DNA of 64,000 nt from Thermobispora bispora DSM 43833 (GTDB lineage Bacteria; Actinomycetota; Actinomycetes; Streptosporangiales; Streptosporangiaceae): contig NC_014165.1 of the NCBI RefSeq assembly GCF_000092645.1, positions 1,364,001-1,428,000 on the forward strand. The letters are read 5' to 3'. Under the pieces are notes generated by a model. The model did not search any database. It was not told where the DNA came from and saw only the letters and a list, made by a program, of their open reading frames with translations. Shown one piece after another: positions 1 through 8,554 of the stretch. The first letter of the stretch is position 1; every line of letters begins with the position of its first letter. A program made the position numbers and the translations under genes.

Positions 1-267
1 GACGGCTTCGAGACCGTCACCGCGAGCTGCCCGGTGCCGATCATCGTCGCCGGCGGCAAGAAGGTGCCCGAGCTCGAGGCGCTCACCCTGGCGTACCGCT
101 CCATCCAGGAGGGCGCGGCCGGGGTGGACATGGGCCGCAACATCTGGCAGAGCGAGCACCCCGCCGCGATGCTCGCCGCGGTGCGCGCGGTGGTGCACGA
201 CGGCGCCAAGCCCGAGGAGGCCTACGAGCTCTACCAGGAACGGGCGGCCGCCGGCGCCGCATCCTGA
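1..267 (+). CDS. LsrF/DeoC-type class I aldolase, C-terminal fragment
   Basis: The last 88 codons of a gene that begins upstream of the window. The stretch [13 protein letters not shown] followed by [12 protein letters not shown] and a C-terminal YELYQERA matches the end of the LsrF / archaeal-type class I fructose-bisphosphate aldolase family, a TIM-barrel enzyme group that uses a Schiff-base lysine. The GGKK and GVDMGRN segments form the phosphate-binding end of the barrel. It lies about 100 bases upstream of a GlpD-like dehydrogenase and an FGGY kinase on the same strand, so it probably acts in the same sugar or polyol catabolic route, cleaving or transferring a phosphorylated keto-sugar. 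The catalytic lysine is outside the window, and the exact substrate cannot be read from this fragment. Confidence 0.75.
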   Translation, partial: DGFETVTASCPVPIIVAGGKKVPELEALTLAYRSIQEGAAGVDMGRNIWQSEHPAAMLAAVRAVVHDGAKPEEAYELYQERAAAGAAS

Positions 268-368
268 CCGTCCGATGGCGGCGGCGCCCGCGGTGCACGC
301 GGGGCCGGACCGCCGGACCCCGGCCATGCCGGGTGCCGCCGCCCCGCCATCTCCGGGAGCTTTTCGCC

Positions 369-2024
369 ATGTCACACCAACGGCCCGGACGCGACGGCGT
401 GGACGTGGTCGTCATCGGAGCCGGGATCAACGGGCTCGCCGTCGCGCGCGACGCCGCCTCCCGCGGGCTGCGGGTCGTGGTCGTCGAGCGCGCCGACGTG
501 GGCTCCGGCACCTCGAGCACGTCCAGCCGTCTCATCCACGGCGGCCTGAAGTACCTCGAGCGCTACGACTTCAAGCTCGTGCACGAGTCCATTCGCGAGC
601 GGCACATCCTCTTCCGCACCGCGCCGCACCTCGTGCGCGACTACCCGATGCTCATCCCCTTCTACGCCGGGAACAGCAGGCCGGGCCCGAAGATCCGGCT
701 CGGTCTCCTGGCGTTCGACATCATGGCCGGGCCCTGGGGCCGCGGCCTCAGCCGGGGCGTGTCCCCCCGGGAGATCGCCCGGCGCTGGCCGACCCTCTCC
801 CGGGACGGGCTCCGCGGCGGCGCGATCTTCCACGACGCGCAGGTGCCCTGGGCGGAGCGCCTCTGCGTCGAGCTGCTCCTCGACTCCGAGCGGCTCGGCG
901 CCCGGGTGCTCACCCACACCACCGTCACCGGGCTGATCGTCGAGGGCGCCCGCGTCCTCGGCGTGCGGATCAGGGACAACCAGACCGGGGAACAGGGCGA
1001 GATCCGCGCCGGCGTCACGGTCAACGCGGCCGGCCCGTGGATCGACCGCGTGCTCGACGGCCAGGTGGCCAGCCCGCGCCTCAACGGCGGCACCAAGGGA
1101 AGCCACGTCGTGGTCGACCCGTTCCCCGGCGCCCCCGACACCTGCATCTTCTTCGAGGCCGCCGCCGACCAGCGGCCGATCTTCGTCTTCCCCTGGGCGG
1201 GCCGGTACCTCCTCGGCAGCACCGACCTGACCTACGACGGCGACCTCGACGAGGTCGTCGCGAGCGACGCCGAGATCGACTACCTCCTCTCCGAGACCAA
1301 CCGGATCTTCCCCTCCGCCGGACTGACCAGGGACGACGTGCTCTACAGCGTCGCCGGTGTACGGCCCCTGCCGTACACCGAGGGCGTCAAGGACAACGCC
1401 GAGATCAGCCGCGGGCACAGCGTCCACGACCACGCCCCGGCCTACCGCGGGCTGCTCACCGTGATCGGCGGCAAGCTCACCACGCACCGCGCGCTCGGTG
1501 AGGACGTCACCGATGCGGTGCTCCGGGTGCTCGGCCGGGGACGGCGGCGCTGCGTCACCCGGCGGCGGCCGCTCCCCGGCGCCGAGGTCGCCGATTGGAA
1601 GGCGTTCGCCCGCGATTTCGTGCGCTGGTCGCCGCTCACCAGGGCGCAGTCCACGCGGCTCCTCGACATCTACGGGGTGCGCGCCCGCCGGGTGCTCGAC
1701 CTCGCCGCGTCCCACCCTGACCTCGCCGAGGTGGTCGACGAGGAGACCGGCGCGCTCGCGGCCGAGGTGGTGCTGGCCGCCCGGGAGGAGAAGGCCGTGA
1801 CCCTCGGCGACATCCTGCTCCGCCGCACCCTCATCGGGCTCGGCCCCGACATGGGCCTCTCCGCCGCCCGGGCCTGCGCCGAGGTGGCGGTCCGGCATCT
1901 GGGCTGGGACGAAGAGCGGGCCCAGGCCGAGATCGCCGCATACGAGGCGGAGGTGCGGCGGCGGTACCGGCCCCGCGTGCTCGCCGCGCAGACGGGAAAG
2001 CGCGGTGAAGGGAGGTTCTCGTGA
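369..2024 (+). CDS. glpD: FAD-dependent GlpD/EryB-family dehydrogenase
   Basis: A 551-residue flavoprotein of the aerobic glycerol-3-phosphate dehydrogenase family, which oxidises a polyol phosphate and passes electrons to the quinone pool at the membrane. The N-terminus carries the FAD-binding motif VIGAGINGLAVARDAASRG, followed by SSRLIHGGLKYLE, both diagnostic of GlpD; VAGVRPL and IGGKLTTHR near residues 335-375 are also family signatures. The start at 369 has GGGAG about 10 bases upstream; an in-frame ATG at 333 is less supported. The stop overlaps the next start by four bases (GTGA), so it is translationally coupled to an FGGY kinase. With an LsrF-like aldolase upstream, the substrate may be another polyol phosphate, as for erythritol-phosphate dehydrogenase EryB; that is inference. 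Confidence 0.85.
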   Translation: MSHQRPGRDGVDVVVIGAGINGLAVARDAASRGLRVVVVERADVGSGTSSTSSRLIHGGLKYLERYDFKLVHESIRERHILFRTAPHLVRDYPMLIPFYAGNSRPGPKIRLGLLAFDIMAGPWGRGLSRGVSPREIARRWPTLSRDGLRGGAIFHDAQVPWAERLCVELLLDSERLGARVLTHTTVTGLIVEGARVLGVRIRDNQTGEQGEIRAGVTVNAAGPWIDRVLDGQVASPRLNGGTKGSHVVVDPFPGAPDTCIFFEAAADQRPIFVFPWAGRYLLGSTDLTYDGDLDEVVASDAEIDYLLSETNRIFPSAGLTRDDVLYSVAGVRPLPYTEGVKDNAEISRGHSVHDHAPAYRGLLTVIGGKLTTHRALGEDVTDAVLRVLGRGRRRCVTRRRPLPGAEVADWKAFARDFVRWSPLTRAQSTRLLDIYGVRARRVLDLAASHPDLAEVVDEETGALAAEVVLAAREEKAVTLGDILLRRTLIGLGPDMGLSAARACAEVAVRHLGWDEERAQAEIAAYEAEVRRRYRPRVLAAQTGKRGEGRFS

Positions 2025-3532
2025 CGGCCGTCTGTTACATCGGGGTGGACGTCGGGCTCACCGCCACCAAGGCGGCGGCCTTCGACCCGGCGGGCCGCGA
2101 GATCGCCGTCGTCCACGCGCGGACACCCCGCACCAGCGTGACCGCGCACCGGCACGACGTCGACATGGACGGGCTCGCCGAAACGGTCCTGTCGCTGCTC
2201 GGGGAGCTCGCCGGCCGGCTCGCCGCCGAGGGGTACGCCCCGGCCGGCATCGGCGTGGCCGGGCACGGTAACGGGATCTACCCGGTCGACGCCGAGCTGC
2301 GGCCCGTCGGCCCGGCCATCGCCTCGTCGGACAGCCGGGCCCAGCCCATCGTGGACGCGATCCCCGCCGAGGCGGCCCGGCGGCTCGCCCTGGAGACCGG
2401 CTCCATTCCCTGGGCCGCGCAGCCCGCGGTGCTGCTCCGCTGGCTCCACGACCACGCGCCGGAGGCGTACGCCGCGACCCGCTGGGTGCTCTCCTGCAAG
2501 GATTGGGTGACCGCCCAGCTCACCGGTGTTCCCAGCGCCGACTACAGTGACGCGAGCGCGTTCGGCATGGTCGCCCTCGACACCCGGGCCTACAGCCCCA
2601 CCGCGCTGGAGCTTGTCGGGCTGCCCGCGGGCGACCTGGAGCGGTTCCCGGCGCTGCGCCAGTCCGGGGAGGTGGTCGCCGGGCTGAGCGCCCGGGCGGC
2701 CGCCCGCACCGGGCTGCCCGAAGGGCTCCCGGTGATCGCCGGGTGCATGGACTGCGTCGCCGCCACCCTCGGCGCGGGCGGCCGCGGGCTCGGCGAGGTG
2801 ACCATCATCGTCGGGACCTGGGCCATCAACGGCGTCGTGGTCCCGGCCCGCACCCCGGCGCCCGAGGTGACGCTGAGCGCGCTCATGCCCGACCCGGGCA
2901 CCATGCTCGCCATGGAGGTCGCCCCGACCTCGGCCGCCAACCTCGAGTGGCTCGCGTGCGCCGCGGCGCCGCACGGCGACGCCGGCGTGCCCGCGGCGGA
3001 GCTGCTGCGCGAGGCCGCGGCCGTCCCCCCGGGCGCCGAAGGCCTGCTGTTCTTCCCGTTCGTCAACGGGGCGCCGGAGCACCCGGAGGCCTCGGGGACC
3101 TTCCTCGGCATCTCCGCCCTGCACCGGCGGGGCCACCTCACCCGGGCCGTGATCGAGGGCGTCGCCCAGTACCACCGCATGCAGCTCGACCGGGTGCTCG
3201 CCAGCGGGGCCGGCATCGCCGACCGGCCGTGGCGGCTCGCCGGTGGCGGGGCCCGCTCCGAGGTGTGGGCGCAGATCTTCGCCGACGTGCTGGGCAGGCC
3301 GGTGCTGCGCCAGCTCACCAGCGAGCTCGGCGCGCGGGGTGTCGCCTCCCTGCTGCCCGAGGCGCTCGGCCACGACCGCGGGTCCTGGGCGGCCGGTGAG
3401 GATCTGTGCGTCCACCCGGGCCCGGACCGGGAGGTCTACCTCCGGCAGGCCGAGCTCTTCGAACGCTGCCTCGGTGGCATGGTCGCCCCGTGGACGGAGG
3501 TCGAGCGGTACCGCCGCGCGGCGGACGGGTGA
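2021..3532 (+). CDS. FGGY-family carbohydrate kinase (LyxK/EryA-like)
   Basis: A 503-residue ATP-dependent sugar kinase with the two-lobed actin-like FGGY fold. IGVDVGLTATKAAAFD at the N-terminus is the phosphate-1 loop, VAGHGNGIYPVD and SSDSRAQ are sugar-binding strands, GTWAINGVV and EVAPTSAANLEWL sit near the lobe boundary, and LAGGGARSEVWAQIFADVLGRPV is the C-terminal adenosine motif. The GTWA...PTSxxNLEW block resembles L-xylulose kinase LyxK more than glycerol or xylulose kinase. It overlaps the dehydrogenase by GTGA with GGGAGG upstream and is the last gene of the operon. Substrate unproven: a pentulose, tetritol or 3-keto sugar acid are all possible. Confidence 0.85.
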   Translation: MTAVCYIGVDVGLTATKAAAFDPAGREIAVVHARTPRTSVTAHRHDVDMDGLAETVLSLLGELAGRLAAEGYAPAGIGVAGHGNGIYPVDAELRPVGPAIASSDSRAQPIVDAIPAEAARRLALETGSIPWAAQPAVLLRWLHDHAPEAYAATRWVLSCKDWVTAQLTGVPSADYSDASAFGMVALDTRAYSPTALELVGLPAGDLERFPALRQSGEVVAGLSARAAARTGLPEGLPVIAGCMDCVAATLGAGGRGLGEVTIIVGTWAINGVVVPARTPAPEVTLSALMPDPGTMLAMEVAPTSAANLEWLACAAAPHGDAGVPAAELLREAAAVPPGAEGLLFFPFVNGAPEHPEASGTFLGISALHRRGHLTRAVIEGVAQYHRMQLDRVLASGAGIADRPWRLAGGGARSEVWAQIFADVLGRPVLRQLTSELGARGVASLLPEALGHDRGSWAAGEDLCVHPGPDREVYLRQAELFERCLGGMVAPWTEVERYRRAADG

Positions 3533-3962
3533 TGCCGTGTGCCCGCCCGGCGGCGGAGAAGGGCGGCGCATCGCCCTCGTCCGGTGAGTCACCATGCCGC
3601 CGTTCGCCGGGCGGGCATGCCTCATCGCGCGGCAGGCCACGACCCGATCCGTGCCGACCGGGACCCGGCCGGCACGGAGACCGGGCCAGGACGGCACGGC
3701 AATACGCCGGTGGCCCGCCGCTGCGCCGCCGGTCTTTCATCGCACTTGTGGTTCTTCACCTTATTTCGCGGTGATTTCGCCGGTGAAACGGTGCGAACCC
3801 GGAGACGGTTTCCGCCGTCGGACCCCACAGGGTGCCGAGGGGCGAACTCGCGGAGGCCGGTTCTCCGGGTGACCTCATGAATCGGTCCACACCACCCGGT
3901 TGCCCGTCCGCATTCCCTTATCGGTGCCCGTTCTCCGGTCATGCATCGAAAGGGGAGACGCC
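3533..3962. other. Intergenic region without a gene
   Basis: 430 bases after the kinase operon. The reading frames here have no family match or good start site. The part around 3735-3790 is less GC-rich and could hold the promoter of the following DUF2510 gene, which is preceded by a strong GGGGAG ribosome site at about 3951. Confidence 0.5.
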
Positions 3963-4794
3963 ATGGGGAAGGAACCCGGGTGGTACACCGATAGCCGCGG
4001 AGAGAAGCGGTTCTGGGACGGTTCGTCTTGGACCGATCGCGTCAACGATGACAAATGGGGCTGGACCCGGAGCGACCGCGTTCCCTTTGACGGCCCTCCC
4101 CGGGGAGAACGCGACCCGTACAAGCCGCCACCGCCGGGGGTGTCCTGGCGCGCGCGGCGGGGGCCGCGGGAGGCGGTGCGGCCGGGGAAGGGCTCGGGTT
4201 CCTCCTCGTCCTCATGTTCATCCCGGTCCTCCTGCTCCACCTGCTGCCGGCGTTCCTTTTCTGGTCTACGTCCTCCGCTGGCCGCTGCTGATCGCCTGGG
4301 CGGCCATCACCGTCGTCGGCATCCGGCGGCTGATCAACGGGCCGCGCCGGGTCAAGGGCATCGCCAAAGGGGTGGCGATCTGGGCGCTCGTGGGCCTGAT
4401 CACGGTGAACGGATTCGAGACCGCGTGGAAGACGGCGAATCCGGAGCCGTACGAAGTGAGAATGGCCCGATCAATGCTGGTGGAAATCACCCAGGGCGCC
4501 GCCTCGAAAGTGTGCCGGGTCATGCCCGAGGACGAAGCGCGCCGGCTGGCCGAGCACTACGGCGAATCCAGCTGCTACGACACGGTGGTACGGCTGGGCC
4601 GGAGGTACCGCTCCTTCGACGAGGAATCCGAAGACGTGGAAATCACCCTGCTGGGCTCCCGCGAGATGTCCGGTGAGCCGGTCGGCGTGGATTCGCTCAC
4701 CGTGCACCGGGCGCGGCTGGGGGAGAACCTGTTCGGCTGGCGGGAGATCGAGTTCGTCCCCGGTCTGGAGGCCTTGGTGTCGGTGCGCTGGTGA
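3963..4794 (+). pseudogene. DUF2510 membrane protein, frameshifted
   Basis: The gene starts well: GGGGAG is followed by ATG and an N-terminal DUF2510 motif, PGWYTDSRGEKRFWDGSSWT, in frame 3. The next recognisable part, a hydrophobic segment read as GLGFLLVLMFIPVLLLHLLP (about 4190-4250), is in frame 2. The rest, VLRWPLLIAWAAITVVG and a soluble domain ending at 4794, is in frame 1. Read together they make a sensible product: cytoplasmic DUF2510 motif, proline-rich linker, two membrane segments and an extracytoplasmic domain of about 130 residues. Two single-base shifts, near 4140-4190 and 4250, are needed. They may be real mutations or sequence errors in G-rich and T-rich runs. The function of the C-terminal domain is unknown. 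Confidence 0.7.
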
Positions 4795-5185
4795 CCCGCC
4801 CGCGTCGCGCGGTGCGGTCGATGGGATCTGCGCGGCGCACCGATCTCGAGCGGGGCATCCGGTCCGGTGCACCGCGCCGGCCGGGTGGCCGAGCCCTCGC
4901 GGGATGCCGATGGCCCGCGACGCCGGGTGGAGCCGGCGGCCTGGGCCGGCCGGCGGAGCCGTGCCGTGGCGCGGGCGGTCCGGCACCGTGGCGTCGGCGG
5001 TCTCCTGTCAAGGCAACCTTTTCTCCGGTAGACCCCGATTTGTCATGGCGCCATGGGCCGACGGTAGATTCCCATGCTTGTACCGCATCGCCGGTGTGGT
5101 GCAGCCGGACCGCGGCCCGCCGCGTGGCACGGAACCCCGCGAACCCCGGGCCGCGTGATCGAGTCGAGACGGTCAGAGGTGGACG
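4795..5185. other. Intergenic region without a gene
   Basis: 391 bases with no coding signal. A 12-base palindrome CATGGCGCCATG lies at 5044-5055. TTGTCA at 5040 and TAGATT at 5065, 19 bases apart, could be the promoter of the following lipoprotein gene; the spacing is long, so this is weak. Confidence 0.4.
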
Positions 5186-5785
5186 GTGAGACGAACCACG
5201 ATCATGCCGCTGGTGACCGGATCGGTCCTCGCGCTCCTGCTGGCCGGGTGCGGGGCGCTCGGGTTACCGGGAGGAGACGACACGAGCGCCGCGGAACGGC
5301 CCGCCCAGAAGCAGGGGACGAGCGCCACCGCCGCCTCGCAGGACGAGGCCCCGGCCGACCGGCGGAGCGCGCCACCGGACCGGGTGCTCGCCACCCGCAC
5401 CATCTCGACCGGCAAGACCGAGCTGCGGGTGGAGATCACCGGCCTCAAGCGGGAGGGCAAGCTCACCACGCTGAGCTGGACGGTGACCAACACCGGCGAC
5501 CGGTCGTGGGACATGTCCAGCAAGCTGGGCGACATCAACGCGAACCTCGGCCTGACGGTCGCGGGCGTCAGCCTGATCGACCGGGTCAACGGCAAGCGGT
5601 ACCGGGTCGCGCGCACCGGGGATTACCCGAACTACCAGTGCGTCTGCTCCGACTACGACATCGAGACCCACCCCGGGGAGGTCCTCCACCTGTACGCGGT
5701 GTTCGGCTCCCCGCCGCCCGAGGTCACCAAGGTCGACGTGGAGATGAAGGCGCTGGGTGTGTTCACCGATGTCCCGATCTCGTGA
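5186..5785 (+). CDS. Secreted lipoprotein with Ig-like C-terminal domain
   Basis: A 199-residue exported protein. The N-terminus has positive charges, a hydrophobic stretch and the lipobox LLAGCG with Cys22 as the lipidated residue. A charged linker (about residues 28-65) leads to a beta-rich domain (about 68-199) containing VTNTGDRSW, the pattern of DUF4352-like immunoglobulin-fold domains. The GTG start has AGAGG six bases upstream. Its end overlaps the start of an OmpA-domain gene, so the two are an operon. Such lipoprotein/OmpA pairs occur in actinomycetes; a cell-envelope role is likely but the specific function is unknown. Confidence 0.75.
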   Translation: MRRTTIMPLVTGSVLALLLAGCGALGLPGGDDTSAAERPAQKQGTSATAASQDEAPADRRSAPPDRVLATRTISTGKTELRVEITGLKREGKLTTLSWTVTNTGDRSWDMSSKLGDINANLGLTVAGVSLIDRVNGKRYRVARTGDYPNYQCVCSDYDIETHPGEVLHLYAVFGSPPPEVTKVDVEMKALGVFTDVPIS

Positions 5786-6350
5786 GCGGTTCGCGGCCCT
5801 GATCCTCGCGCTCGCCGTCATGGCCGCCCCCGCCTCCGCCTGGGCGGATCGGGCGGCCCCCACGCCCGTGCCCGAGGACGCGGTCATGCCCGTGGAGGAC
5901 CTCATCACCCCCGTCGAGGACGTGATCGCCGAGGTCGAGTCGCTCGACGGGACGGAGAGCGAGGAGAAGCAGGGCGAGCAGATCACCCTGGCGCTCACCG
6001 CCGACGTGCTGTTCCCCTTGGACAAGGCCACGCTCACGGCCAAGGCCCGGCAGCGCCTGCGGGAGATCGCCGAGAAGATCAAGTCCGACGGCGCCGGCGG
6101 CCTGATCCGGGTCGAGGGGCACACCGACGACCAGGGCAGCGACGCCTATAACCTGGCGCTCTCGCGCCGGCGCGCCGAGGCGGTACGGCGGGTGCTCGAG
6201 CGGGAGCTCGCGGGCATGAACGTCACCCTGCAGGCCAAGGGGTACGGCGAGAGCCGGCCCAAGGTGCCCAACTTCATCAAGGGGCGGCCCGTGGAGAAGA
6301 ACCGGGCCAAGAACCGGCGCGTCGAGATCATCTTCACCGCCCGGAGGTGA
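5757..6350 (+). CDS. OmpA-family peptidoglycan-binding protein
   Basis: A 197-residue exported protein with an N-terminal signal peptide ending near ASAWA and a C-terminal OmpA domain (about residues 75-195). The domain shows FPLDKATLTAKARQRL, VEGHTDDQGSDAYNLALSRR, GYGESRP and NRRVEIIF, which in this family form the peptidoglycan (diaminopimelate) binding site. GTG 5757 has GAAGG six bases upstream; ATG 5769 is the alternative. The start lies inside the lipoprotein gene upstream, indicating coupled expression. It probably anchors to or senses the cell wall. The acidic stretch between signal and OmpA domain is short and unassigned. Confidence 0.88.
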   Translation: MCSPMSRSRERFAALILALAVMAAPASAWADRAAPTPVPEDAVMPVEDLITPVEDVIAEVESLDGTESEEKQGEQITLALTADVLFPLDKATLTAKARQRLREIAEKIKSDGAGGLIRVEGHTDDQGSDAYNLALSRRRAEAVRRVLERELAGMNVTLQAKGYGESRPKVPNFIKGRPVEKNRAKNRRVEIIFTARR

Positions 6351-6454
6351 GGCCCGGACCCGGTCGCGCCGCCCGGGCCGGGCGCTGCCCGGGGGCGCGA
6401 GCGGCGGATAGGCCGAGGCCGGCTCTCTGGGACGGCCCGGCCGGTCCTGGCCGA

Positions 6455-6504
6455 TTCACAGGAGCGTGCGGCCCGAACGTTCACAGGAGCGTGCGGCCCG
6501 AACG
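6455..6504. repeat. Perfect 25-bp tandem duplication
   Basis: Two identical 25-base units, 6455-6479 and 6480-6504, each beginning TTCACAGGAGCGTG. They lie between the converging OmpA-family and ABC-permease genes, so they may be a recent duplication near the transcript ends. No hairpin was recognised in the unit. Confidence 0.9.
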
Positions 6505-6575
6505 GAGTCCGAGCCGCACCCGGTCACGTGCTGCGCCACGGCCTGCGGCCGAGCCGCTCGACGGGCGCCGATGGC

Positions 6576-7292
6576 TCAGGCGGTCTGGTTGCGCAGGGGG
6601 ACGTCGCGGATGATCGGCCAGGTGAGCAGGAGCCCGATGAGGAAGACCCCGGCTCCTCCCACGGCGGGCATCCACGCGGTATCAGGCAGGTCGAAGCGGA
6701 ACCGGTCCAGGACTCTGAGCCAGCCCACCAGGAACTGCCCCCACGGATCGACGCCCATCGCCCCGTGCGCGAAGGCGATCATCGCCACCCCGGCCGGGAT
6801 CGACAGGATGCCGTTGCCGCGGAAGCGGTAGAAGGCCGCGCCCATGAACGCGCCCGCGGTGGTCCAGGCCAGGAACTTGATCAGGTGCTCGGCGAACACC
6901 AGCGGCACCTGGGTGGGCTCGGTGAACATGTGGGCCCGCCCCAGGGCATGGGGCCAGTCCGCCATGCCGTACAGGACGCTCTCCAGCAGGAAGGAGATCA
7001 CCAGCAGGGCGGCGAGGAACGGGGCGAAGAGGGCGATGGTGACCGCGCCCTCGGCGGCGAACTGGCGCCGGGTCCGGCCGTGCCCGAGGTACAGCGGCAT
7101 GTACTCGTGGATCAGGGCGACGCCGACGAACAGCGCGTACCAGTTGGCGAGCTGCGCGGCGACCTCCCAGGCGCTCTGGGTGAGCCGGCCGGTCAGCCCG
7201 AGCACGACCGTGATCGCGGTCACGAGCGCCCAGAACGCGACCCACACCAGGAACGCGAAGGCGCAGTTCGCGAGCAGAATCCGTAACTTCAT
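6576..7292 (-). CDS. ABC-2-type transporter membrane subunit
   Basis: A 238-residue integral membrane protein with about six hydrophobic segments, beginning with ANCAFAFLVWVAFWALVTAI and ending with AGVFLIGLLLTWPII. Its start overlaps the stop of an ABC ATPase gene by ATGA, the usual layout of a two-gene ABC exporter following a YtrA-type regulator. The HEYMPLYLGHGRTRRQFA segment, a hydrophilic loop after the second helix, is typical of permeases in such operons. The cargo is unknown; YtrA-type operons in Gram-positives often respond to cell-envelope stress or lantibiotic-like compounds. Confidence 0.75.
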   Translation of the reverse strand: MKLRILLANCAFAFLVWVAFWALVTAITVVLGLTGRLTQSAWEVAAQLANWYALFVGVALIHEYMPLYLGHGRTRRQFAAEGAVTIALFAPFLAALLVISFLLESVLYGMADWPHALGRAHMFTEPTQVPLVFAEHLIKFLAWTTAGAFMGAAFYRFRGNGILSIPAGVAMIAFAHGAMGVDPWGQFLVGWLRVLDRFRFDLPDTAWMPAVGGAGVFLIGLLLTWPIIRDVPLRNQTA

Positions 7293-8161
7293 CAGGATGC
7301 TCCGTCGGCGGTGAGGTGGGTGAACAGGTCCTGCAGGGGAACGGGGCCGAGCTCCAGGCCGGACTCCTGGGCCTTGCGGCGCCGGGCGTCGTCGAGCTCG
7401 CCGTAGACGGTGACGGACTTGGTCGGCCCGAGGGAACGGCTGCCGAGCACCTGCATGCCGGCGGTGAAGCCGTCCACCAGGGCGGCGGGGCCGGTGACGG
7501 AGGTGCCCTTGGACAGCAGCGTGTCCCGCTCTTCGTGGATGACCAGCCGCCCCTGATGGATGATCACGACCTCTTCGAAGAGCCAGCTGACCTCATCGAT
7601 GAGGTGCGTGGACATGATGATCGTGCGCGGGTGGGCCAGGTAGTCGGCGAGGAGCTGCTCATAGAAGAGCTGCCGGGAGGGGGCGTCGAGGCCGAGGTGC
7701 GCCTCGTCGAACATGGTGAGCGGCGCCCGTGAGGCGAGGCCGACGACGATCCCCATCGCCGAGCGCTGCCCCCTGGACATGTTCTTGACGCTCATCTTCG
7801 GGTTGATCTTGAACAGGTCCAGGAGCGAGCGCGCGAATTCGCCGTCCCAGTTCGGGCGCAGCACCTCGGCATAGGACAGTGCCTCCTCGCCCGTGCCGAT
7901 GGTGACGGTCTCGCCGGTCTCCCGGGTGAGGCTGATCCGCGAGGTGACCCGGGCGTTCTCGAACACCGGCTCCCCGTCGATCCGGACCTGCCCGGAGGTC
8001 TGCTTGCGGAAGGCGGCGAGCACCGACATCAGGCTGGTCTTGCCCGAGCCGTTGCGGCCGAGAAGCCCGTAGATCTTGCCTTCCTCGAGGGTGAGGGTGA
8101 TGCCGTCGAGGGCGGTGACGTCGCCGTAGCGGAGGACCAGGTCCTCGAGCTCGATCCTCAC
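7292..8161 (-). CDS. ABC transporter ATP-binding protein
   Basis: A 289-residue ATPase. Walker A is GLLGRNGSGKTSL (about residues 33-45), the signature region is NMSRGQRSAMGIV, a variant of LSGGQ, Walker B is LTMFDEAHLGLD, and the switch histidine is in MSTHLID. Walker B ends in DEA rather than DEP. The GTG start at 8161 overlaps the stop of the GntR regulator gene (GTGA) and the stop overlaps the permease start. The C-terminal 60 residues beyond the ATPase core are of the kind seen in exporter ATPases. It powers the membrane subunit encoded next to it. Confidence 0.9.
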   Translation of the reverse strand: MRIELEDLVLRYGDVTALDGITLTLEEGKIYGLLGRNGSGKTSLMSVLAAFRKQTSGQVRIDGEPVFENARVTSRISLTRETGETVTIGTGEEALSYAEVLRPNWDGEFARSLLDLFKINPKMSVKNMSRGQRSAMGIVVGLASRAPLTMFDEAHLGLDAPSRQLFYEQLLADYLAHPRTIIMSTHLIDEVSWLFEEVVIIHQGRLVIHEERDTLLSKGTSVTGPAALVDGFTAGMQVLGSRSLGPTKSVTVYGELDDARRRKAQESGLELGPVPLQDLFTHLTADGAS

Positions 8162-8517
8162 GAGTCCTCCAGTTCCTCGATGCGCCGGATGATGTCGCGG
8201 AGGGGGATGCCGACGGCCTTGGCCTCGGCGACCATGGGGTCCACGACCTCGGTGAAGAAGGTCTCCCTGCGCTTGGCCCTGAGCCTTTCGCGCGCGTCCG
8301 GGCTGACGAACATGCCGATCCCTCGCTTCTTGTAGAGGACGCCTTCGTCGACCAGCTGCTGGAACGCCTTGGCCGCCGTGGCCGGGTTGATCCGGTAGAG
8401 GGCCGCGTACTGGTTGGTCGACATGACCTTCTCGTCGCCCTTGAGCGCCCCGCTCATGATCTCGGCTTTGATCCGGTCGGCGATCTGCCGATAGATGGGG
8501 CTCCGGTCGTCGAGCAT
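8158..8517 (-). CDS. GntR-family regulator, YtrA subfamily
   Basis: A 119-residue repressor. The N-terminal winged helix carries PIYRQIADRIKAEIMSGAL and STNQYAALYRINPATAAKAF (recognition helix), then GVLYKKRGIGMFV. The short C-terminal part (about 40 residues) is the small dimerisation tail of the YtrA subfamily, much shorter than other GntR effector domains. First gene of a three-gene operon with an ABC ATPase and permease. A perfect palindrome lies 18 bases upstream of its start, so autoregulation of the operon is likely. The inducer is unknown. Confidence 0.88.
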   Translation of the reverse strand: MLDDRSPIYRQIADRIKAEIMSGALKGDEKVMSTNQYAALYRINPATAAKAFQQLVDEGVLYKKRGIGMFVSPDARERLRAKRRETFFTEVVDPMVAEAKAVGIPLRDIIRRIEELEDS

Positions 8518-8534
8518 GGCACCTACTTAGTGAG

Positions 8535-8554
8535 TTCATTACTTATGTAATGAA
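8535..8554. promoter_or_regulatory. Palindromic operator of the YtrA-type operon
   Basis: TTCATTACTTATGTAATGAA: a perfect 8-base inverted repeat around a 4-base centre, AT-rich in a GC-rich genome and directly upstream of the GntR gene. Its position and symmetry fit a dimeric repressor site, most likely for the adjacent YtrA-like protein. Confidence 0.75.

Noticed and set aside
372-1898. Long open frame antisense to the GlpD-like gene
   Set aside because: Composition-driven shadow frame of a GC-rich gene; no family match, and the plus-strand gene has full conserved motifs.
1-3532. Autoinducer-2 (lsr) uptake and processing operon
   Set aside because: The aldolase resembles LsrF, but the kinase is closer to LyxK than LsrK and a GlpD-like dehydrogenase is not part of lsr operons.
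3963-4794. Programmed ribosomal frameshifting in the DUF2510 gene
   Set aside because: Two shifts would be needed and no slippery heptamer plus structure was seen at either; mutation or sequence error is simpler.
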